A DNA stretch of 6,439 nt. Source: Candidatus Krumholzibacteriia bacterium. Lineage in GTDB: Bacteria > Krumholzibacteriota > Krumholzibacteria > WVZY01 > JAKEHA01. The stretch spans positions 1-6,439 of the forward strand of contig JAOTVO010000155.1 in the NCBI GenBank assembly GCA_029863355.1, read 5' to 3'. This document shows positions 1 through 5,703 of the stretch, piece after piece. A program made the position numbers and the translations under genes. The notes under the pieces were generated by a model. The model saw only the letters and a program-made list of their open reading frames with translations, made no database searches and had not been told where the DNA came from. The number at the start of each line of letters is the position of its first letter. Position 1 is the first letter of the stretch.

Positions 1-2
1 CC

Positions 3-380
3 GCCTACGGACGCTTCAAGAGCGGACCGGCGCGGGAGGAAGCCAAGGGAGCGGCGCAGGCGTGCACCATGGACTTTAGCCTGCTCGACCGCGAGGTGGA
101 AGGGATGTGCTGGCAACTTGCGCTCACCATGCCCGACTGTCTGACCAAGACCCTGGAGTCGATGCGCAAGAAGAAGCTCGAGCACTGGCAGCGCAACTGC
201 GAGACCAACCGTTCCTGGCTCGCTCTCAACATGATGACGGAAGCGCGGGCCGGCTTCCGCGCATTCAATGAGGGGCCCAAGCACAAGCGCCAGGTCGATT
301 TCGTCGCGCTGCGGCGCGCGCTGGCGCAGGCAGAGCCTTGGACGGACGACCTCGTCGAGCGCATCCTGCCCAGGGAGTGA
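3..380 (+). CDS. oah: 6-oxocyclohex-1-ene-1-carbonyl-CoA hydrolase, C-terminal part (5' end outside window)
   Basis: This is the last 125 residues of a crotonase-superfamily ring-opening hydrolase (Oah/BamA), a cytosolic enzyme. It adds two waters to 6-oxocyclohex-1-ene-1-carbonyl-CoA, cleaving the alicyclic ring to 3-hydroxypimeloyl-CoA. The reading frame is open from the window edge, so the first ATG (69) is internal. The recognisable C-terminal signature includes TMPDCLTKT, a basic RKKKLEHW stretch, NRSWLALNMMTEA and AGFRAFNEGPK, all as I recall them from Thauera and BamA proteins. The family is about 375-380 residues long, so roughly two thirds lies upstream; the part seen is intact and ends normally at TGA 378-380. 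The gene runs directly into dch, which catalyses a preceding step of the same pathway. The name rests on recalled family sequence, not on a search. Confidence 0.9.
   Translation, partial: AYGRFKSGPAREEAKGAAQACTMDFSLLDREVEGMCWQLALTMPDCLTKTLESMRKKKLEHWQRNCETNRSWLALNMMTEARAGFRAFNEGPKHKRQVDFVALRRALAQAEPWTDDLVERILPRE
372..377 (+). promoter_or_regulatory. Ribosome binding site deciding the dch start
   Basis: AGGGAG lies inside the last codons of oah. It is 8 nt before the ATG at 386 but only 2 nt before the ATG at 380, which overlaps the oah stop (TGATG). The spacing favours initiation at 386; use of 380 would add only Met-Ser. Confidence 0.5.
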
Positions 381-385
381 TGAGC

Positions 386-1156
386 ATGGCCTACGAAACC
401 ATAACGGTGGAAGAACGCTACGACGGGCGCGTGATCGACGTCGCCCTCGGCCCGCCGCCGGGCAACATCCTCACCGGGCGCATGGTGGACGAGATCGACG
501 GAGTACTGGGTCGCGTCGGCGGCGCGGTGTGCGCCGTTGTCTTCCGCGGTCAGGGCAAGCACTTCAGCTTCGGGGCCAGCGTCGAGGAGCACCGCCCCGG
601 TGCGGTCGACAACATGCTGCCGCGCTTGCACGCGTTTCTCGGGCGCGTCATTGACTGCGGCGCGCCGACCATCGCGCAGGTGAGCGGCATGTGCCTGGGC
701 GGCGGCTTCGAGCTGGCGCTGGCCTGCGCGCTCGTCTTCGCCGACGAGACGGCGCAGTTCGGCGTGCCCGAGATCCAGCTGGGCGTGTTCCCGCCCGCGG
801 CCAGCGTGCTCCTGCCCCTGAAGACGGGCGAGGCGGCCGCGCTGGAGGCGGTCCTGACCGGCGCGCGCTTCGGCGCGGCCGAGATGCTGCGCATGGGCGC
901 GGTGAACCGCGCCGTCGCCGCGGGGAGTCTCGACGACGAGGTAGCGGCCTTCGTGGAGAAGCAGCTTCTGCCCAAGAGCGCGTCGTCCCTGCGCATGGCC
1001 GTGCGGGCCGCGCGCGCGCGCACGCTCGCCGTCTACCGCGAGGGCATCGCGGAGGTGGAGCGCATGTACCTGAAGGAGCTGATGCGCACCGCCGACGCCG
1101 TCGAGGGCATCGAGGCATTTCTGGAGAAGAGGACACCAGTATGGAAGCACGCGTGA
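386..1156 (+). CDS. dch: Cyclohexa-1,5-diene-1-carbonyl-CoA hydratase (dienoyl-CoA hydratase)
   Basis: This crotonase-fold enzyme of 256 residues adds water to the product of benzoyl-CoA reductase, giving 6-hydroxycyclohex-1-ene-1-carbonyl-CoA in the cytosol. Residues 60-69 (FSFGASVEEH) form the oxyanion-hole/CoA loop and are a hallmark I associate with Dch rather than with generic enoyl-CoA hydratases. CLGGG followed by FE places a glutamate at 109, and PEIQLGVFPP places another at 129. These are 20 residues apart, like the catalytic pair E144/E164 of rat enoyl-CoA hydratase. The C-terminal block DAVEGIEAFLEKR also matches Dch. The start at 386 is chosen for its Shine-Dalgarno spacing; the ATG at 380 is the alternative. 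The 3' end overlaps tetR by 16 nt. A plain enoyl-CoA hydratase is possible but much less likely, given the motif and the neighbours. Confidence 0.9.
   Translation: MAYETITVEERYDGRVIDVALGPPPGNILTGRMVDEIDGVLGRVGGAVCAVVFRGQGKHFSFGASVEEHRPGAVDNMLPRLHAFLGRVIDCGAPTIAQVSGMCLGGGFELALACALVFADETAQFGVPEIQLGVFPPAASVLLPLKTGEAAALEAVLTGARFGAAEMLRMGAVNRAVAAGSLDDEVAAFVEKQLLPKSASSLRMAVRAARARTLAVYREGIAEVERMYLKELMRTADAVEGIEAFLEKRTPVWKHA
1128..1133 (+). promoter_or_regulatory. Ribosome binding site for the tetR gene
   Basis: AGAGGA lies 7 nt before the ATG at 1141, with GGAG slightly upstream, inside the 3' end of dch. It supports the ATG at 1141 over the in-frame GTG at 1153, whose first four bases overlap the dch stop (GTGA). 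The 16-nt overlap with dch implies coupled translation. Confidence 0.5.
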
Positions 1157-1908
1157 GCAAGGGATCCGCTCCGGGCGGACGTCGCCGCCCGGAGCGCGCC
1201 GGTTTCGAGAACGGCCTCGCCGACATCATCGAGAAGTCGAGCCGGCTCATGGCCAGCCGCGGCTTCCACGGCACGAGCATGCGCGAGCTGGCCGAGGCCA
1301 CCGGCCGCAGCCTCTCCGGGCTCTACCACTACTTCCGCAGCAAGGAGGACCTCCTCTACCTGATCAATCATCACGGCTTCACCGCGCTCAACGGGGCGTG
1401 GCCGCGCGTAGCCGCGCGCTTCGACGATCCGCACCACCGCCTCTACGCGTTCATCTACCTGCACACGCACTACTACGTGGCGCACATCGACGCGATGCGC
1501 GTGATGAACTGGGGCACCCAGGCGCTCGTGCCGGAGCGAGCGAAGACGATCAGGGCCCTCAAGGACCAGCACACGGCCGACCTCTCCTCCACCGTGCGCG
1601 AAGTGGTGCGCGCCTCCGGACAGAAGGCGGGCGGCCGGCGCGTCGAGCGGCTTACCTACCTGCTCTTCGGCATGATGAACTGGGTGTTCGGCTGGTACTC
1701 GACGGGCGTGCACGGCAACGTGGAAGCGCTGATCGACGACATCTACCGCACGTTCGTGGGCGGAGTGGGCAGCGCCGGCGACGGCGCACCGCCGGTGCCC
1801 GCCGTGCGCGCCGCCGTGCGCGCGGCGCTGTCGGCGCCCTCCGCGGAGCCGCCGGCTGCAGAACCGCCGGCGAGGAGATCCGGCCCGAGCGGGAGGACGC
1901 GGTCATGA
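1141..1908 (+). CDS. TetR/AcrR-family transcriptional regulator
   Basis: This is a predicted DNA-binding regulator of 255 residues. The N-terminal TetR helix-turn-helix is clear: GFHGTSMRELAEATGRS, then LSGLYHYFRSKEDLL, covering about residues 41-72. A mostly helical ligand/dimerisation region follows (about 75-205), ending near DDIYRTFVGGV. Residues from about 210 to the end are an Ala/Pro/Arg-rich, probably disordered tail, which makes the protein longer than the usual 190-220 residues. It overlaps dch by 16 nt and bcrC by 4 nt (ATGA), so it is co-transcribed with the pathway genes. By analogy with TetR regulators of acyl-CoA catabolism, an aromatic or alicyclic acyl-CoA is a plausible effector; this is inference. 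Known regulators of benzoyl-CoA pathways such as BadR (MarR) and BzdR (XRE) belong to other families, so I assign no symbol. Confidence 0.9.
   Translation: MEARVSKGSAPGGRRRPERAGFENGLADIIEKSSRLMASRGFHGTSMRELAEATGRSLSGLYHYFRSKEDLLYLINHHGFTALNGAWPRVAARFDDPHHRLYAFIYLHTHYYVAHIDAMRVMNWGTQALVPERAKTIRALKDQHTADLSSTVREVVRASGQKAGGRRVERLTYLLFGMMNWVFGWYSTGVHGNVEALIDDIYRTFVGGVGSAGDGAPPVPAVRAAVRAALSAPSAEPPAAEPPARRSGPSGRTRS
1167..1196. repeat. Perfect 12-bp inverted repeat with 6-nt spacer inside the 5' end of tetR
   Basis: The left arm, CGCTCCGGGCGG (1167-1178), is the exact reverse complement of the right arm, CCGCCCGGAGCG (1185-1196). They are separated by ACGTCG. The element sits 26 nt after the first base of tetR, within codons ahead of the helix-turn-helix region. 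It could be an operator for the TetR-family protein or a very stable mRNA hairpin affecting translation or transcript processing. There is no following T-run, so it is not a classical intrinsic terminator. The symmetry is seen directly; any function is inferred, and GC-rich coding sequence makes some hairpins expected. Confidence 0.6.
1801..1823 (+). repeat. Short tandem repeat in the tetR tail
   Basis: GCCGTGCGCGC occurs at 1801-1811 and again at 1813-1823, a 12-nt period encoding two Ala-Val-Arg-Ala units. A looser repeat follows at about 1846-1874, encoding two Glu-Pro-Pro-Ala units. This looks like slippage-driven expansion of a low-complexity tail, with no sign of a mobile element. Confidence 0.5.
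1891..1896 (+). promoter_or_regulatory. Ribosome binding site for bcrC
   Basis: GGGAGG is a strong Shine-Dalgarno match 8 nt before the bcrC ATG at 1905, within the last codons of tetR. It fixes the bcrC start even though that reading frame stays open far upstream. Confidence 0.6.
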
Positions 1909-3068
1909 GCGTGGAAGCTATCGTCGCGCGCTGCGAGGCGCTCTACAACGACCTCGACCTCGGCTTCGTCCAGGACTGGAAGCGCGAGCACGGGGCCAAG
2001 GCGGTGGGCTTCATGCCCATATACGTGCCGCGCGAGCTCGTGGACGCGGCCGGCATGCTGCCCGTCGGCATCATGGGCGGGGGCGATGCGGTGGAGATCA
2101 TCCGCGGCGACGCGTACTACCAGTCCTACATCTGCCACATCCCGCGCTCGACCATCGAGCTGGCCCTGGCCGGGCGCCTCGACTGTCTGGACGGGATGCT
2201 CTTTCCCGCCATCTGCGACGTGATCCGCAACTTGAGCGGCATGTGGCAAATGATGTTCCCGGGCAAGTACGTGCGCTACATGGATTTCCCGCAGAATTTC
2301 GCGCCCGGTATCGGCGGCGAGTTCTACGCCACCGAGCTGCGCGCGCTGCGCGAGGAGCTGGGCGCGCTCTCCGGCCGCGCGGCCACCGACGAAGCGCTCG
2401 CCGACGCCATCGCGCTCCACAACGCCAACCGGCGGGCCATCGCGGCGCTCTACGCGCTGCGCGCCGTTTCTCCGCACCTCGTGCCCACCTCCGAGCTCTA
2501 CCTGGTCATGCGCGCCTCCAACGTGCTCCCCGTCGATGCGCACACGCGCCTGGTCGACGAATACGTGGCCGCCGCACGCGCGAGCAACCGCCTTGCGCTG
2601 GACAACATCCGCGTGATCGTCACCGGCGTGTTCTGCGAGCAGCCCTCGCTGGGGCTCATCCGCGCGCTGGAGCAGAGCGGGTGCTACATCGTCGACGAAG
2701 ACTGGGTGCTGGGCGCGCGCTACATCCAGGGCGACATCGAGGTGGGCGACGGCGACCCGCTACGCGCGCTGTGCGACGCCTACCTGCTGCAGGGCCTGCC
2801 CACGTCCTCGCGCTACATCGCCGAGGACCGCAAGGGCCGCGACCTGGTCGAGCGCGTGCGCGCGCTCGGCGCCGAGGGCGTGATCTTCGCCTCGCCGAGC
2901 TTCTGCGACCCGGCCCTGTTGGAGGCCCCGATGCTGCAGTCGGCGCTCACCGACGAGGACATTCCCTATACGTCGTTCAAGTTTTCCGAAAACTCCGGCC
3001 AGTATCAGGCCATCAAGGAACAGACCGGGACCTTCTCCGATTCTATCAAGCTATGGGGGACGGCATGA
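1905..3068 (+). CDS. bcrC: Benzoyl-CoA reductase, gamma subunit BcrC
   Basis: This is one of the two catalytic-module subunits of ATP-dependent benzoyl-CoA reductase (EC 1.3.7.8). The enzyme reduces benzoyl-CoA to cyclohexa-1,5-diene-1-carbonyl-CoA with ferredoxin electrons and ATP hydrolysis. The 387-residue protein belongs to the 2-hydroxyglutaryl-CoA dehydratase D-component family along its whole length. Recognisable blocks are VGFMPIYVPRELVDAAGMLP, RGDAYYQSYICHIPRSTIEL, LDCLDGMLFPAICDVIRNLSG, VTGVFCEQP and, near the end, FASPSFCDPALL and FSENSGQ. Cysteines at about 77, 94, 104, 244, 260 and 334 are candidates for [4Fe-4S] ligation; which ones bind cannot be read from sequence alone. The ATG at 1905 overlaps the tetR stop (ATGA) and has a strong ribosome binding site. 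The bcrB gene follows with another ATGA overlap, as expected for stoichiometric subunits. Length and motifs fit the Thauera-type protein as I recall it. Confidence 0.95.
   Translation: MSVEAIVARCEALYNDLDLGFVQDWKREHGAKAVGFMPIYVPRELVDAAGMLPVGIMGGGDAVEIIRGDAYYQSYICHIPRSTIELALAGRLDCLDGMLFPAICDVIRNLSGMWQMMFPGKYVRYMDFPQNFAPGIGGEFYATELRALREELGALSGRAATDEALADAIALHNANRRAIAALYALRAVSPHLVPTSELYLVMRASNVLPVDAHTRLVDEYVAAARASNRLALDNIRVIVTGVFCEQPSLGLIRALEQSGCYIVDEDWVLGARYIQGDIEVGDGDPLRALCDAYLLQGLPTSSRYIAEDRKGRDLVERVRALGAEGVIFASPSFCDPALLEAPMLQSALTDEDIPYTSFKFSENSGQYQAIKEQTGTFSDSIKLWGTA
3055..3060 (+). promoter_or_regulatory. Ribosome binding site deciding the bcrB start
   Basis: GGGGGA lies 4 nt before the ATG at 3065, within the bcrC 3' end. 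It favours 3065 over the in-frame ATG at 3053, which has no Shine-Dalgarno-like sequence upstream. A further in-frame ATG at 3098 is preceded by AAGGA, but the N-terminal extension before it matches known BcrB proteins. Confidence 0.45.
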
Positions 3069-4336
3069 GCAAACAGACCGCGCAGAAGGAACGGAGCATG
3101 GAGCTCCAGAAGGAGATGATCAGCGCACACTTCAAGCGCCTGGCCCGTGCGCGCGAGGAGGGCAAGAAGGTGGTCTACACCTTCGTGCCGGGGAACCTCA
3201 ACGAGCTGGTATGGTCGTTCGACATGCTCCCCGTGCATCCCGAGATCAACGCGCTGCAGTCGGGCATGCGCAAGCTGAGCGGTGCTTATGTCCAGGAGGC
3301 GGAGAAGTTCGGACACTCCGAGGACGTCTGCACGTACGTCAAGTGCGACATCGGCATGCTCAAGCGCGGCAACGTCGGCCCCACGGGCGAGAAGCTGCCC
3401 GAGCCCGACCTGCTGCTGTTGAGCTACACGGGGTGCTTCACCTTCATGAAGTGGTTCGAGCTGCTGCGCGCGGAGTACGACTGTCCCGTGGCCATGCTCC
3501 ACGTGCCCTACCAGGCCGGGGGCAGGATGACCCCCGAGATGGTGGGCTACGTGGTCAAGCAGTTGCGCGAAGAGGTGATCCCGCTGATGGAGCGAATCTC
3601 GGGAAGGCCCTACGATGAGGCGGGGCTGAGCGAGCGCCTGGCCTCGTCGGCGCGTGCCGAGGAGAACCTCGTCGCCGTGTGGGAAACGGCCAAGCACCGC
3701 CCCTCACCCATCGACGCGTACTTCGGCGGCGTCTACTACATCGGCCCCATCTTCTCCGCCTTCCGCGGCCTCGAATCGTGCGAGACCTACTACGAGACGC
3801 TGCGCGGCGAGGTGGAGGAGCGCATGCGCAAGGGCGAGGGACCCATCACGCCGGAGGGGACGGTCGAGCACGAGCGCTACCGCCTGGTCGTCGAGGGGCC
3901 GCCCAACTGGACCAGCTTCCGCGAGTTCTGGAAGATGTTTTACGACGAGGGCGCCGTGGTGGTGAACTCCACCTACACCAAGGTCGGCGGGCTCTACGAC
4001 GACGGCTTCCGCCACGACCCCGCGCGGCCGCTGGAGACGCTGGCCGAGTACTGCCTGGGCTGCTACACCAACTTGAACCTCCCCAGCCGCGTGGCCTACC
4101 TGGAGCGCGCCATACAGGACTACGGCGCGGACGGCTTCCTGATCAATTCTGTGAAGAGCTGCAACTCGTTCTCCGCGGGGCAGCTGCTCATGTTGCGCGA
4201 GCTGGAGAAGCGCACCGGCAAGGCCGGCGGCTTCATCGAGTCCGACCTGGTCGACCCGCGCTATTTCAGCGCGGCCAACATCAAGAACCGCCTCGAATCG
4301 TACTTCCAGATGATCGAGGCCAAGAGGCAGGAGTAA
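3065..4336 (+). CDS. bcrB: Benzoyl-CoA reductase, beta subunit BcrB
   Basis: This is the second subunit of the catalytic module that binds benzoyl-CoA and carries out the ring reduction with BcrC. It has 423 residues and is also of the 2-hydroxyglutaryl-CoA dehydratase D-component family. Conserved blocks include VVYTFVPGNLNELVWSFDM, GHSEDVCTYVKCDIGM (Cys 89 and 94), LLLSYTGCFTFMKWFELLR (Cys 124), PSPIDAYFGGVYYIGPIF, VEGPPNWTSFREFWK and EYCLGCYTNLNLPSR (Cys 330 and 333). They continue with LINSVKSCNSFSAGQLL (Cys 366) and FIESDLVDPRYFS near the end. Several of these cysteines probably ligate a [4Fe-4S] cluster; Cys 89, 124 and 366 sit in the best-conserved settings, but that choice is inference. 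The start at 3065 overlaps the bcrC stop (ATGA) and reproduces the N-terminus I recall for Thauera BcrB. The stop at 4334-4336 is one base before bcrA. No truncation or odd residue is visible. Confidence 0.95.
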   Translation: MSKQTAQKERSMELQKEMISAHFKRLARAREEGKKVVYTFVPGNLNELVWSFDMLPVHPEINALQSGMRKLSGAYVQEAEKFGHSEDVCTYVKCDIGMLKRGNVGPTGEKLPEPDLLLLSYTGCFTFMKWFELLRAEYDCPVAMLHVPYQAGGRMTPEMVGYVVKQLREEVIPLMERISGRPYDEAGLSERLASSARAEENLVAVWETAKHRPSPIDAYFGGVYYIGPIFSAFRGLESCETYYETLRGEVEERMRKGEGPITPEGTVEHERYRLVVEGPPNWTSFREFWKMFYDEGAVVVNSTYTKVGGLYDDGFRHDPARPLETLAEYCLGCYTNLNLPSRVAYLERAIQDYGADGFLINSVKSCNSFSAGQLLMLRELEKRTGKAGGFIESDLVDPRYFSAANIKNRLESYFQMIEAKRQE

Positions 4337-4337
4337 G

Positions 4338-5702
4338 ATGGACTGCTACGTCGGCATCGACCTGGGATCCACCACCACGAAGGCGATCTTCATGGACACC
4401 GAGGAGCGCATCCTCGGCCGCGGCATCACCAACTCGCGCAGCAACTACGGGCTCGCCTGCGAGATCGCGAGCGACGAGGCGGCCATCAACGCGCGCTTTG
4501 CGCTCCTGCGCGCGCGGATCGCGGAGGGTCCACGCGCCCGGAGCGTGATGGCCGACCTCATGGGCTGGCTCGAGAGCAAGTTCCATCTGGCCCACCACCT
4601 GGAGCAGGTGAAGGCGCTGGAGGAGGTATCGGCGGGCATCGTGGGGCGCTGGCCGGACGAGGGCGAGCGCGCGATCTACCGGGAGGCGCTGGCGACGATC
4701 TTCGCGCGCATGCGCGAGGCGGCGGCGCCGCTCTTCCGTCCCGACGCGCCCGTGCGCAGCGATTTTTTCCGCGACATCGCTTCCAGCCAGTACCTCGAGT
4801 ACACCGAGCAACTGACCCGCGAACCGGACGACGCGCGCCTGACCTTCGACCGCCTCACCGCGGTCTACGACCGGGCCATCCTCCTGGTCGAGGCTCGCAA
4901 CTACTCCAGCAACTACGCGGACTACCTCGAGTTCGCCTGCCGCGAGGTGATCGACGTGGAGGGTTTCCGGGACGCGCGCGACGACATCACCGCCGCCGCC
5001 GAGTACGCCGCCGGCGTGGAGTTCAACGCGCTCAACACGATCGGCACCGGGTACGGGCGGCAGACGCTCCCCTTCCCCAAGCACCAGATCCGCTCGGAGA
5101 TCCTCTGCCACGGCCTCGGCGCCCACGCCATGTTCCCGGACACGCGCACGGTGCTCGACATCGGCGGCCAGGACACCAAGGCCATCCAGGTGGACGGGCG
5201 TGGAATCGTGACCAGCTTTCAGATGAACGACCGTTGCGCCGCCGGGTGCGGCCGCTACCTCGGCTACATCGCCGACGAGATGAACATGGGCGTGCACGAG
5301 CTCGGCCCCCTGGCCATGCAGGCGAACCGGACCATCCGCATCAACTCGACGTGCACCGTGTTCGCCGGCGCCGAGCTGCGCGAGCGCCTCGCCATAGGCG
5401 AGAGGCGGGAGGACATCCTCTCCGGCCTGCACCGCGCCATCGTCTTGCGCGCCATGTCGCTCCTGGCGCGCAGCGGCGGGATAGAGAGCGAGTTCACCTT
5501 CACCGGCGGCGTGGCCAAGAACGAAGCGGCCACGTCGGCCCTGAAGCGGCTCGTGCACGAGAACTACGGCGAGATGACGATCAACATCAGCCCCGACAGC
5601 ATCTATACCGGCGCCCTGGGTGCGGCCCTCTTCGCGCGTCGCGACCGCCGCGGCGACATGGTCAACGTGGACCTGAACAAGCTCAAGAAGCGGGTGAACT
5701 GA
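4338..5702 (+). CDS. bcrA: Benzoyl-CoA reductase, alpha subunit BcrA (ATPase/electron activator)
   Basis: This subunit of the ATP-hydrolysing electron-activation module pairs with BcrD and passes low-potential electrons to BcrBC. It has 454 residues of the BadF/BadG/BcrA/BcrD (ASKHA fold) ATPase family. The first phosphate motif is GIDLGSTTTKA (residues 6-16), the second is DIGGQDTK (274-281), and an adenosine-type motif TGGVAKN lies at about 389-395. Cys 300 (NDRCAAGCG) and Cys 339 (STCTVFAGAE) are 39 residues apart, exactly the spacing of the cluster ligands Cys127/Cys166 in the related activator HgdC, so they should contribute to a [4Fe-4S] cluster shared with BcrD. About 170 residues are inserted before the second motif compared with BcrD. 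As I recall, this long form marks the bcr/bad type, whereas the bzd type has shorter ATPase subunits. It starts one base after bcrB, with AGGAG at 4329-4333 as ribosome binding site. Confidence 0.95.
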   Translation: MDCYVGIDLGSTTTKAIFMDTEERILGRGITNSRSNYGLACEIASDEAAINARFALLRARIAEGPRARSVMADLMGWLESKFHLAHHLEQVKALEEVSAGIVGRWPDEGERAIYREALATIFARMREAAAPLFRPDAPVRSDFFRDIASSQYLEYTEQLTREPDDARLTFDRLTAVYDRAILLVEARNYSSNYADYLEFACREVIDVEGFRDARDDITAAAEYAAGVEFNALNTIGTGYGRQTLPFPKHQIRSEILCHGLGAHAMFPDTRTVLDIGGQDTKAIQVDGRGIVTSFQMNDRCAAGCGRYLGYIADEMNMGVHELGPLAMQANRTIRINSTCTVFAGAELRERLAIGERREDILSGLHRAIVLRAMSLLARSGGIESEFTFTGGVAKNEAATSALKRLVHENYGEMTINISPDSIYTGALGAALFARRDRRGDMVNVDLNKLKKRVN

Positions 5703-5703
5703 C

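Noticed and set aside
1009..1021. Alternating CG run with potential to form Z-DNA
   Set aside because: It encodes Ala/Arg codons in dch and is expected occasionally at this GC content.
5..1150. A 381-codon minus-strand frame opposite oah, dch and the tetR start
   Set aside because: Same GC-rich antisense artefact; the plus strand has well-supported genes throughout.
1153..1156. Alternative GTG start of tetR with a GTGA overlap with the dch stop
   Set aside because: The ATG at 1141 has a better-spaced AGAGGA; GTG use would remove only four residues and cannot be excluded outright.
1167..1196. Intrinsic terminator between dch and tetR
   Set aside because: The hairpin is strong but lies inside tetR coding sequence and has no T-run after it.
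2243..3064. Upstream extension of the bcrB frame into bcrC
   Set aside because: The translation there is Arg/Ala low complexity, an out-of-frame shadow of bcrC; the ribosome binding site and N-terminal similarity place the start at 3065.
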